This document shows positions 57,333 to 64,000 of a stretch of 64,000 nucleotides of DNA, piece by piece. The stretch covers positions 399,805-463,804 of the forward strand of contig NZ_CANKYS010000003.1 in assembly GCF_947488025.1 (NCBI RefSeq), in the 5' to 3' direction. This DNA comes from an uncultured Nocardioides sp. Its GTDB lineage: Bacteria; Actinomycetota; Actinomycetes; Propionibacteriales; Nocardioidaceae. The notes under the pieces are model-generated. The model was not told the origin of the DNA and made no database searches. It was given only the letters and a program-made list of their open reading frames with translations. A program made the translations under genes and the position numbers. Every line of letters begins with the position of its first letter. Position 1 is the stretch's first letter.

Positions 57333-57599
57333 ATGTGCCGCAACATCCGCCCGCTCAACAACTTCGAGCCGCCCGCGACGCGCGACGAGGTCACGGCGGC
57401 CGCCCTGCAGTACGTCCGCAAGGTGGCCGGCACGACGAAGCCGTCGCAGGCCAACGAGGAGGCGTTCTACGCAGCGGTGAAGGAGATTGCGCACATCACC
57501 GAGCACCTCCTCGACGACCTCGTCACCACGGCCCCGCCGAAGAACCGTGAGGTCGAGGCCGCGAAGGCCCGGGCCCGCGCACAGGCGCGCTACGCGTGA
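57333..57599 (+). CDS. DUF2277 family protein
   Basis: An 88-residue protein with the family start MCRNIRPLNNFEPPATRDEV. A helical core VTAAALQYVRKVAGTTKPSQ and a basic C-terminal helix follow. Length and sequence match DUF2277 proteins, which have no known function. Its stop overlaps the GTG of the sirtuin gene (GTGA at 57596-57599), so the two are coupled. A link between DUF2277 and deacetylation is suggested by that overlap alone. Confidence 0.9.
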   Translation: MCRNIRPLNNFEPPATRDEVTAAALQYVRKVAGTTKPSQANEEAFYAAVKEIAHITEHLLDDLVTTAPPKNREVEAAKARARAQARYA

Positions 57600-58426
57600 G
57601 CCTCGCCGCTCCCCTCCCGGCCGCCGACGAGGCCCTCGACCTGCTCGCCACGCGACCGCTGGTCGTGCTGACCGGCGCCGGGCTGTCGACCGACTCCGGG
57701 ATCCCCGACTACCGCGGCCCCGGCGCGCCGTCCCGGGCGCCGATGACCTACCAGGAGTTCGTCGCCACCCCGGAGGCGCAGCAGCGCTACTGGGCGCGCA
57801 GCCACCTCGGCTGGCAGCGGATGGGCCGCGCCGAGCCCAACGACGGGCACCACGCGCTCGCCCGCCTCGACCCGGCGCTGGGCCTGCTGATCACGCAGAA
57901 CGTCGACGGCCTCCACGAGTCCGCCGGCTCGCGGCGCCTCGTCGCGCTGCACGGCCGGGTCGCCGACGTCGTCTGCCTGACCTGTCGTACGACGTCCTCC
58001 CGCGCGGCGCTCGAGACCGAGCTCGACGCCCTCAACCCGGGGTGGCTCGAGCGGCACGGCTGGGTCGAGTCGCGTCCCGACGGCGACGTCGACCTCGACG
58101 ACACCCGGGACTTCGTGGTGCCGCGCTGCCCGTGCGGCGGACCGCTCAAGCCCGACGTCGTGTTCTTCGGGGAGAACGTGCCGCCCGACCGGGTCGCCCG
58201 CTGCTACGCCGCCGTCGAGGCCCTCGGCCACGACGGTGCGCTGCTGGTGGCCGGCTCGTCGCTGACGGTGATGAGCGGGCTGCGGTTCGTGAAGCGGGCG
58301 GCCCAGCGCGGGACGCCGGTCGTCATCGTGAACCGCGGGCCGACCCGCGGCGACGCGTTGGCGTCGTACAAGCTCGAGGTGGGGTGCAGCGAGTTCCTGG
58401 GCGAGCTCGCCGCCCGGGTCGCCTAG
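57596..58426 (+). CDS. Sir2-family NAD-dependent protein deacylase
   Basis: A 276-residue sirtuin. NAD-binding GAGLSTDSGIPDYRG lies near residue 25, ITQNVDGLHESAG near 101, and the catalytic His in ALHGRV near 119. A zinc ribbon is formed by CLTC and CPCG (about 124-183). GSSLTVMSGLRFVKRA and VNRGPTRGD complete the Rossmann domain. It removes acyl groups from lysine using NAD. It is coupled to the DUF2277 gene and its stop shares a CTAG (58423-58426) with the convergent DtxR-family stop. Confidence 0.95.
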   Translation: MSLAAPLPAADEALDLLATRPLVVLTGAGLSTDSGIPDYRGPGAPSRAPMTYQEFVATPEAQQRYWARSHLGWQRMGRAEPNDGHHALARLDPALGLLITQNVDGLHESAGSRRLVALHGRVADVVCLTCRTTSSRAALETELDALNPGWLERHGWVESRPDGDVDLDDTRDFVVPRCPCGGPLKPDVVFFGENVPPDRVARCYAAVEALGHDGALLVAGSSLTVMSGLRFVKRAAQRGTPVVIVNRGPTRGDALASYKLEVGCSEFLGELAARVA

Positions 58427-59112
58427 CGGCGGACGAAGATGTGCTCGGCCGCCTCGACCACGAGCTCGGCGGTCTCGCCGCCCGACCCGATGAGGATGCC
58501 CTCCTCGGTGCGGGCGATGGTGACGGTCCTGCCGGGCAGGGCGCCGACGCGGCGCAGCAGCCCCATCAGCTCCTCGTCCTTCTGCATCTCCTCGGAGATC
58601 CGCTTGACGTGGACCATCTGGTCCTCCGCCATCGCAGCACCGGAGAGGGGCTCGACGTTGTCCATGAACTCCTCGCCGGCGACGTCGCCGAGCTCGTCGA
58701 GGCCCGGGATGGGGTTGCCGTAGGGCGACTCCGTGGGGTGGTCGAGCAGCTCGAGCAGCCGGCGCTCGACGGTCTCCGACATCACGTGCTCCCAGCGGCA
58801 CGCCTCGGCGTGCACGAGCTCCCAGTCGAGCCCGATGACGTCGGTCAGCAGCCGCTCGGCCAGCCGGTGCTTGCGCATGACGCGGGTGGCGAGGCGCTGG
58901 CCCTCCTCGGTGAGCTCGAGGTGGCGGTCGCCCTGCACGGTGAGGAGCCCGTCGCGCTCCATCCGGGCCACGGTCTGCGACACCGTCGGCCCGGACTGGT
59001 GCAGCCGCTCGGCGATGCGCGCGCGCAGCGGCACGATGCCCTCCTCCACGAGCTCGTAGATCGTGCGGAGGTACATCTCGGTGGTGTCGATCAGGTCACT
59101 CACGGTCGTCAT
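58423..59112 (-). CDS. DtxR/IdeR/MntR-family metal-dependent regulator
   Basis: A 229-residue repressor with an N-terminal winged helix (LIDTTEMYLRTIYEL, then RIAERLHQSGPTVSQTVARMERDGL). The dimerisation domain HAEACRWEHVMSETVERRL carries the Cys, Glu and His metal ligands of the family. A FeoA/SH3-like C-terminal domain follows (about 160-229). It senses Fe or Mn and represses uptake genes. The start ATG at 59112 is preceded by a Gly/Trp-rich stretch that is not conserved. Convergent with the sirtuin gene, with a shared stop tetranucleotide. Confidence 0.94.
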   Translation of the reverse strand: MTTVSDLIDTTEMYLRTIYELVEEGIVPLRARIAERLHQSGPTVSQTVARMERDGLLTVQGDRHLELTEEGQRLATRVMRKHRLAERLLTDVIGLDWELVHAEACRWEHVMSETVERRLLELLDHPTESPYGNPIPGLDELGDVAGEEFMDNVEPLSGAAMAEDQMVHVKRISEEMQKDEELMGLLRRVGALPGRTVTIARTEEGILIGSGGETAELVVEAAEHIFVRR

Positions 59113-59165
59113 TGTGTCCCATCCGGCAACCACGACCCGCATGCGCGGCATGGCACAGTGAGCCG

Positions 59166-59957
59166 GTGACCGAGCTGATCGTGCCCCGACGCTTCTGCGG
59201 ACCTCCCGACTCCGGCAACGGCGGCTGGACCGCCGGCGCCCTGGCCGCCCTCGACGACGCCGACGCACCTCACGACCGCGGCAGCAGCTGGCCGGCGATC
59301 GAGGTGTCGCTGCGCCGGCCGCCGCCCCTGGAGACGCCGCTCGAGGTGACGACCGAGGCCGGCGTCACCACCGCGTCGTGGGACGGCGCGCCGGTCGCCA
59401 CCGCGCACCGCGCCGACCGGACGCTCACCGAGGTCGACCCGGTCGATCCGGCGGCCGCCGCGGCCGCCACGTCGTCGTACCCGGGCCACACGTTCCACCC
59501 GTTCCCCACCTGCTTCGCCTGCGGCACCGAGCGCGAGGAGGGTGACGGGCTGCGGATCTTCCCCGGCGCGGTCGGCGAGGGCGCTGCCGGTCACCGCGTC
59601 GCGGCCCCGTGGACGCCGCACTCGAGCCTCCACGAGGACTGGCACACCTACGTCGACGAGCACCCGCGCGCCTCGGTCGCGGCGACCTGGGCGGCGCTCG
59701 ACTGCATCGGCGGCTGGGCCGGCGACCTGACGGAGCGACTCATGGTGCTGGGCCGGATGTCGGCACGCATCGACGCGCTGCCGGTCGTCGGGGAGCCGCA
59801 CGTGGTCGTCGGCGAGGGCCGCGGGCATGACGGCCGCAAGACCTTCACCGCCGCGACGTTGTACGACGCCGACGGCCGCGTGGTGGCCACCGCGGAGCAC
59901 ATCTGGATCGCCGTCGACCCGGCGCAGTTCGGCGGCCGCACCCCCGCCGCGGATTGA
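59166..59957 (+). CDS. hypothetical protein with hotdog/thioesterase-like features
   Basis: A 263-residue protein. The N-terminal half reads RRFCGPPDSGNGGWTAGALAA and the beta-rich continuation is hotdog-like. HPFPTCFACGTEREEGDGLRI sits near the middle, with FxxCFxCG resembling a redox or metal site. The C-terminal half repeats a strand pattern with ATWAALDCIGGWA, so two hotdog modules are possible. I do not recognise a named family. The GTG start at 59166 is 53 bp after the divergent DtxR gene. Confidence 0.55.
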   Translation: MTELIVPRRFCGPPDSGNGGWTAGALAALDDADAPHDRGSSWPAIEVSLRRPPPLETPLEVTTEAGVTTASWDGAPVATAHRADRTLTEVDPVDPAAAAAATSSYPGHTFHPFPTCFACGTEREEGDGLRIFPGAVGEGAAGHRVAAPWTPHSSLHEDWHTYVDEHPRASVAATWAALDCIGGWAGDLTERLMVLGRMSARIDALPVVGEPHVVVGEGRGHDGRKTFTAATLYDADGRVVATAEHIWIAVDPAQFGGRTPAAD

Positions 59958-59990
59958 CCGCCCCGGGCGCCCGTTTGAGAGGATCGGGCC

Positions 59991-61595
59991 ATGGTTGATG
60001 TGAACGATCCAAAGACCTTCTGGTGGCGCAACGCCGTCGTGTACCAGGTCTACGTCCGCAGCTTCGCCGACAGCGACGGCGACGGCATCGGCGACCTGCC
60101 CGGCATCACCTCGCGCCTGCCGCACCTCGCCGACCTCGGCGTCGACGCCCTGTGGATCACGCCGTTCTACCGCTCGCCGCAGCACGACCACGGCTACGAC
60201 GTCGCCGACTACCGCGACATCGACCCGCTCTTCGGCTCGCTGTCCGATGCCGACGCCCTGGTCGCGCGCGCCCACGAGCTCGACCTGCGCGTCGTGGTGG
60301 ACCTCGTGCCCAACCACACCTCCGACCAGCACGAGTGGTTCCAGGCCGCGCTCGCCGCCGGTCCGGGCAGCCCCGAGCGTGCCCGCTACCTCTTCCGCGA
60401 CAGCCCGGAGGACAAGCCGGCCGGCACCCCGCCCAACAACTGGGAGTCCGTCTTCGGCGGCCCGGCGTGGACCCAGGTCGAGGACGGCCAGTGGTACCTC
60501 CACCTCTTCGACTCCACCCAGCCCGACCTCGACTGGCGCAACCCCGAGGTCCCGGCGATGTTCGAGGACGTCCTGCGCTTCTGGCTCGACCGCGGCGTCG
60601 ACGGGTTCCGCGTCGACGTGGCCCACGGGCTCTTCAAGGAGGCGAGCCTCCGCGACCAGGTCGTCGAGGAGGGCGAGCGCGCCTCCTCCGGGCAGGTCAA
60701 CACCGACCACTCGATGGTCTCGCTCGACCTCAAGGACGAGCCGATGTGGGACCAGCCCGAGGTCCACGACGTCTACCGCGCGTGGCACCGGGTCCTCGAC
60801 GAGTCCGGCCCGGACAAGATGGCCGTCGCCGAGGCATGGACCCAGACGGCCGAGGCGATGGCCGCCTTCGTGCGCCCCGACGAGCTCGACCAGGCGTTCA
60901 ACTTCGCCTGGCTCCTCGCGGACTGGTCCGCCGAGGCCTTCGCGACGGTCATCACCGACACCCTCGCCGCGGTCGAGCCGGTCGGCGCCTCGCCGACGTG
61001 GGTGCTCAGCAACCACGACGTCGTACGCCACGTGACCCGCTACGGCGGCGGCGAGCAGGGCCTGGCTCGCGGCCGTGCGGCGACGCTGACGATGCTCGCC
61101 CTGCCCGGCTCGAGCTACCTCTACCAGGGCGAGGAGCTCGGCCTCGAGCAGGTCGACGTCGCCCCGGAGCACCGGCAGGACCCGTCCTACCTCCGCACCG
61201 GCGAGGTCGGCCGCGACGGCTGCCGCGTGCCGATCCCGTGGGGCGGCACCGAGGCGCCGTACGCCTTCGGTCCGGGCGACGGGCAGCCGTGGATCCCGCA
61301 GCCCGAGGAGTGGGCGTCGCTCACCGTCGAGGCGCAGACCGGCGCCGAGGGCTCCACGCTCGAGTTCTACCGCGCGGCGCTGGCCGCCCGCCGCGAGTTC
61401 GCGTGGACCGCGGGCGAGGACGTCGAGCTGCTCGACCTCGGCGCCGACGTCCTGGCCTTCCGCCGCGGGCCGATCACGGTCGTGCTCAACTGCGGCCAGG
61501 CCGCCGTCGAGCTCCCGGCCGGCGATCTGCTGCTGGCCAGCGGACCGGTCGACGACGGCAAGCTGCCGGGCGACACCGCGGCCTGGCTGCGCTGA
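59991..61595 (+). CDS. glycoside hydrolase family 13 alpha-glucosidase
   Basis: A 534-residue (beta/alpha)8 amylase-family enzyme. The catalytic nucleophile is D209 (GFRVDVAHG), the acid/base E281 (VAEAW) and the transition-state Asp D343 (LSNHDVVRH); the substrate block HGYDVADYRDIDPLFG lies near residue 65. The oligo-1,6-/alpha-glucosidase subgroup fits best, hydrolysing short alpha-glucosides in the cytoplasm. No transporter or LacI gene adjoins. The ATG at 59991 has GAGAGGATC upstream. A hairpin follows at 61631. Confidence 0.94.
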   Translation: MVDVNDPKTFWWRNAVVYQVYVRSFADSDGDGIGDLPGITSRLPHLADLGVDALWITPFYRSPQHDHGYDVADYRDIDPLFGSLSDADALVARAHELDLRVVVDLVPNHTSDQHEWFQAALAAGPGSPERARYLFRDSPEDKPAGTPPNNWESVFGGPAWTQVEDGQWYLHLFDSTQPDLDWRNPEVPAMFEDVLRFWLDRGVDGFRVDVAHGLFKEASLRDQVVEEGERASSGQVNTDHSMVSLDLKDEPMWDQPEVHDVYRAWHRVLDESGPDKMAVAEAWTQTAEAMAAFVRPDELDQAFNFAWLLADWSAEAFATVITDTLAAVEPVGASPTWVLSNHDVVRHVTRYGGGEQGLARGRAATLTMLALPGSSYLYQGEELGLEQVDVAPEHRQDPSYLRTGEVGRDGCRVPIPWGGTEAPYAFGPGDGQPWIPQPEEWASLTVEAQTGAEGSTLEFYRAALAARREFAWTAGEDVELLDLGADVLAFRRGPITVVLNCGQAAVELPAGDLLLASGPVDDGKLPGDTAAWLR

Positions 61596-61630
61596 CGGCA
61601 CTCCCACCCCGGGTCTCACCCCGGTCCCCC

Positions 61631-61698
61631 GGGGTATCTAGGGACGATTTGGTGGGCCACCCCCCGGTTTCGCCTACCAGTTCGTCCCTAGATACCCC
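61631..61698. terminator. TATCT-family hairpin, copy 2, between convergent genes
   Basis: Left arm 61631-61657 (GGGGTATCTAGGGACGATTT then GGTGGGC) pairs with 61672-61698 at 24 of 27 positions, and one of the mismatches is a G-U in RNA. It lies between the stops of the glucosidase and the convergent MarR gene, where a bidirectional terminator is expected. Its arm is related to copy 1 at 14594-14647 (about 15 of 21 positions). Confidence 0.7.
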
Positions 61699-61730
61699 TC
61701 GGCGGGCGTCGTCAGACAGACGGCGGGCGG

Positions 61731-62189
61731 TCAGTCGTCGCTGAGGGCCCGGTTGTACGCCGCCAGCTGGGCGCTGAACCCGGCGAGGTCCTCGTCGCTC
61801 CAGTCCGCCAGCCGCTGGTCGAAGCGGTCGCTGCGGCTGCGCGTCATCGTCGCGAGCCGTCGGCGACCCTCGTCGCTGGCGTCGAGGAGGATCGCGCGAC
61901 GGTCCTCGGCAGCCGGCTGCCGCTCGACCAGGCCGAGGTCGACGAGGGACTGCACCTGACGGCTGACACCTCCCTTGTCCATGCCGAAGGCGTCGGACAG
62001 GTCGGCGGCACGGAGCGGGCCGTGCTGCGCCAGGTGGGCGAGGATGAAGTACGTCATCGGGTGCAGGTCGGGGTGCACCTCGCGGGCGCGCTCGCCCATC
62101 ACCCGCTTCACGCGCCGGATCAGCGTCCCGACCTCGGCCTCGATGGCGCGCAGGTCGTCGTACCTCTTCGTCGTCACAGAGGTGATCAT
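61731..62189 (-). CDS. MarR family regulator of the adjacent efflux gene
   Basis: A 152-residue winged-helix protein. DNA-binding features are PLRAADLSDAFGMDKGGVSRQVQSL (about residues 58-82) and the wing AAEDRRAILLDAS. It overlaps the DHA2 pump's stop (ATGA at 62186-62189) and is read from the same transcript. Because the pump promoter lies upstream, it probably represses itself through the site at 63786-63807. The ligand is unknown. Confidence 0.88.
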   Translation of the reverse strand: MITSVTTKRYDDLRAIEAEVGTLIRRVKRVMGERAREVHPDLHPMTYFILAHLAQHGPLRAADLSDAFGMDKGGVSRQVQSLVDLGLVERQPAAEDRRAILLDASDEGRRRLATMTRSRSDRFDQRLADWSDEDLAGFSAQLAAYNRALSDD

Positions 62190-63772
62190 GCCTGCGAGGC
62201 CTCCGCGATGAGCTCGTCCTCGCGCTTCACGGACGTGCGCAGGGGCACCTCGTTGATGAGGAGCACCGCGATCAGCGCGCCGATGGCGAACGGGAGCGCC
62301 ACGAGGAAGATGTGGCCGGTCGCGTCGCCGTACGCGCTCTCGAAGATGGCGCGGATCGGGGCGGGCAGCGTCGAGATGTCCGGTACGCCTCCGGTCTGGT
62401 GGCCGACCTGGTCGGCCAGCTCGGGGTGCGAGGCGACGAGCGCGCTGAGCCCGGCCGTGACGGCGTCGGCGACCTGGTGGGCCAGGACGGCACCCAGGGC
62501 GGCGATCCCGACGGATCCGCCGAGGGAGCGGAAGAACGCGACGACCGACGACCCGGCGCCCATGTCGGAGAGCGCGATGGTGTTCTGCACGGCGAGGACG
62601 AGGTTCTGCATGGTCGCGCCGAGGCCGAGACCGAGCACGGCCATGAAGAGGCCGGTGCGCCACAGCGGGGTGGAGGCGTCGATCGTGGAGAGCAGGCCGA
62701 TGCCGATGATGACCGCGACCATGCCGCCGACGAGCCAGCGCTTCCACACGCCCGTGTTGGAGATGATCCGGCCGCTGACGATGCTGGAGACGAGCAGGCC
62801 ACCGACCATGCAGATCGACATCAGGCCGGCCTCGGTGGGGCTCATGTCCTTGGCGCGCTGGAAGTAGAGGCTGAGGTAGACCGTCGAGCCGAACATCGCG
62901 AGGCCGATCAGCACCGACGCGATGGTGGCGAGGGTCAGCGTGCGGTCCTTGAACAGGCGCAGCGGGATGACCGGGTCCTTGGCGACGTTGGCCTCGACGT
63001 GGATGGCGGCGGCGGTCACGACGACGGCCGCGGCCACGAGGGCACCGCTGGTCCACGAGACCCAGTCGAAGTTGATGCCGCCGAGCGAGACCCAGATCAG
63101 GAGGATCGAGACGCCTCCGACCAGCAGGAAGGCGCCGAGGTAGTCGATCGAGACGTCGGTGCGCCTGACCACGGGCAGGCGCAGCGTCTTCTGCAGCACG
63201 ACGAAGGCGAGCGCAGCCACCGGGAGCCCGGCGAAGAAGCACCAGCGCCAGCCGACGGTGTCCACGAGGACTCCGCCCACGAGGGGGCCGCTGACGGTCG
63301 CGAGGGCGAAGACCGCGCCGATGTAGCCGCTGTAGCGGCCGCGCTCGCGCGGGGAGACCATCGTCGCGATGACGACCTGGACCAGTGCGGTGAGGCCGCC
63401 GACGCCGAGGCCCTGGACGACGCGGGCGCCGATCAGCACCTCCATCGACGGCGCGAAGCCCGCGATCAGGGAGCCGATCGAGAAGATCACCAGGGCCGTC
63501 TGCACGAGCAGCTTCTTGTCGAAGAGGTCGGCGAACTTGCCCCAGATCGGCGTGGTCGCCGTCATCGCGAGCATGGTCGCGACGACGACCCAGGTGTAGC
63601 CGGTCTGACTGCCCTCGAGGTCGTCGACGATGGTCGGCAGCGCGTTGCTGACGATCGTGCTGGAGAGCATCGCGACGAACATCGCGAGGAGGAGGCCGCT
63701 CAGGGCCTCGAGCACCTCGCGGTGGGTCATCTGGCCGCTCTGCTCGGCGGGGACGGTGGGAGCCTGGGTCAC
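62186..63772 (-). CDS. DHA2 (EmrB/QacA) multidrug MFS efflux pump
   Basis: A 528-residue MFS protein with 14 predicted transmembrane segments. The first has LSSTIVSNALPTIVDDLEG (family D-x-T-V-V-N-V-A-L-P-like motif), motif A reads GKFADLFDKK, and motif C GPLVGGVLVDT is in helix 5. Such pumps export drugs with protons. The GTG at 63772 follows AAGGAC, six bases upstream. The MarR gene follows it with an overlapping stop. Confidence 0.93.
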   Translation of the reverse strand: MTQAPTVPAEQSGQMTHREVLEALSGLLLAMFVAMLSSTIVSNALPTIVDDLEGSQTGYTWVVVATMLAMTATTPIWGKFADLFDKKLLVQTALVIFSIGSLIAGFAPSMEVLIGARVVQGLGVGGLTALVQVVIATMVSPRERGRYSGYIGAVFALATVSGPLVGGVLVDTVGWRWCFFAGLPVAALAFVVLQKTLRLPVVRRTDVSIDYLGAFLLVGGVSILLIWVSLGGINFDWVSWTSGALVAAAVVVTAAAIHVEANVAKDPVIPLRLFKDRTLTLATIASVLIGLAMFGSTVYLSLYFQRAKDMSPTEAGLMSICMVGGLLVSSIVSGRIISNTGVWKRWLVGGMVAVIIGIGLLSTIDASTPLWRTGLFMAVLGLGLGATMQNLVLAVQNTIALSDMGAGSSVVAFFRSLGGSVGIAALGAVLAHQVADAVTAGLSALVASHPELADQVGHQTGGVPDISTLPAPIRAIFESAYGDATGHIFLVALPFAIGALIAVLLINEVPLRTSVKREDELIAEASQA

Positions 63773-63785
63773 TGCAGTCCTTCGG

Positions 63786-63807
63786 TTGCTCTGAGCAATA
63801 GTTGCTC
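63786..63807. promoter_or_regulatory. operator upstream of the DHA2/MarR operon
   Basis: Three half-sites alternate: TTGCTC (63786-63791), GAGCAA (63793-63798) and TTGCTC (63802-63807). They form perfect palindromes TTGCTC-T-GAGCAA and GAGCAA-TAG-TTGCTC that share the middle arm. It lies 13-35 bp before the DHA2 start (63772), and is the best candidate binding site for the co-transcribed MarR protein. Confidence 0.75.
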
Positions 63808-63930
63808 TCCACAACCATAGGCCTGCTCCGGTTGTTCCGCCATTCGGGGCGACGAGACCTGGGACACACGCAGCCGCCCACTCCGGCCACCGCAGCGTCA
63901 TACGAAGGCGCACGCATCGATGTCTGTCGA

Positions 63931-64000
63931 GTCTCAGGACATCGGTAACGGGATATGTCTCAGGACATCGGTAACACCTGATCGGTTCTCGTCCATGCTG
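63931..64000. mobile_element. possible terminal repeat of an insertion sequence running off the window
   Basis: GTCTCAGGACATCGGTAAC occurs at 63931-63949 and again at 63957-63975, 26 bp apart. The second copy is preceded by a T, giving TGTCTCAGG, a TG-start typical of many IS ends, and the sequence runs on to the window edge. It is suggestive of an IS left end with repeated transposase-binding sites, but no transposase gene is in view. The 158-bp space between the DHA2 gene and this repeat holds the operator and no gene. Confidence 0.4.

Noticed and set aside
59109..61619. 836-residue open frame on the minus strand opposite the GH13 gene
   Set aside because: The GH13 catalytic residues are all on the plus strand; the opposite frame has no motif.

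Overview
The window looks like a chromosomal segment of a high-GC actinobacterium, most plausibly Nocardioides or a close relative in the Nocardioidaceae. The inference rests on the very high GC, frequent GTG starts, ATGA/GTGA start-stop overlaps, and gene neighbourhoods typical of Actinobacteria: rpfB-ksgA-ispE beside tatD and rsmI, and galU-glp-moaC-mogA-rimJ-sepX/glpR. Dispersed elements that begin GGTTGAG and end CGAAACC point the same way. No ribosomal RNA, prophage or CRISPR-Cas locus is present. Two tRNA genes are.

Layout. 1-7.4 kb: the start of a gamma-glutamyltransferase, a reductase, a TetR/flavodoxin-fold oxidoreductase pair with a clear operator, miaA, a small antitoxin-like gene with a Nudix gene and an acidic protein, an AbiEi-like/endonuclease-like gene between two related hairpins, miaB and a 2H phosphoesterase. 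7.5-10.9 kb: a complete gluABCD-type glutamate importer. 10.9-15.2 kb: a hotdog protein, a four-gene overlapping operon on the minus strand (tam-like, VOC, SGNH-like, HemK-like) and a MarR regulator. 15.2-22.8 kb: an ABC-F protein, a flotillin/NfeD pair, then rpfB-ksgA-ispE with a long leader. 22.8-31.5 kb: tatD, rsmI, PhoX, a protein-mannosyltransferase-like enzyme, small proteins and a molybdopterin oxidoreductase/flavin reductase pair. 31.6-37.6 kb: an AfsR/SARP-type ATPase regulator, a secreted protein, an RDD protein, a double GNAT protein and tRNA-Ala(CGC). 37.7-43.7 kb: a palindromic repeat array and the sepX/glpR-to-galU division/molybdopterin-like cluster. 43.7-50.2 kb: penicillin acylase, FmdB-like, SAF, MscL, LCP and MerR genes. 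50.2-64 kb: SulP transporter, tRNA-Arg(CCT), an MFS/GntR pair, an enoyl-reductase-like gene, a beta-propeller protein, sirtuin, DtxR, a GH13 glucosidase, a MarR/DHA2 efflux pair and the possible edge of an insertion sequence.

The main non-coding theme is structural. At least ten intergenic spaces hold long, near-perfect and sometimes nested hairpins without T-tracts. Several form sequence families: one pair flanks the AbiEi-like gene, one pair shares a TATCT-type stem, and one is a tandem pair. A three-copy 63-64 bp array keeps its palindrome through compensatory changes. Three genes have stop codons inside short duplicated or tandem sequence. One dispersed repeat sits inside the ABC-F gene and encodes its linker. 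Five regulator genes lie next to clear palindromic sites that are good operator candidates.

I found no single convincing new multi-gene system. The best leads are the AbiEi-like gene with its paired hairpins, the hairpin wedged between rpfB and ksgA, and the repeat array at 37690-37847. All calls are from reading the sequence; no database search was run.
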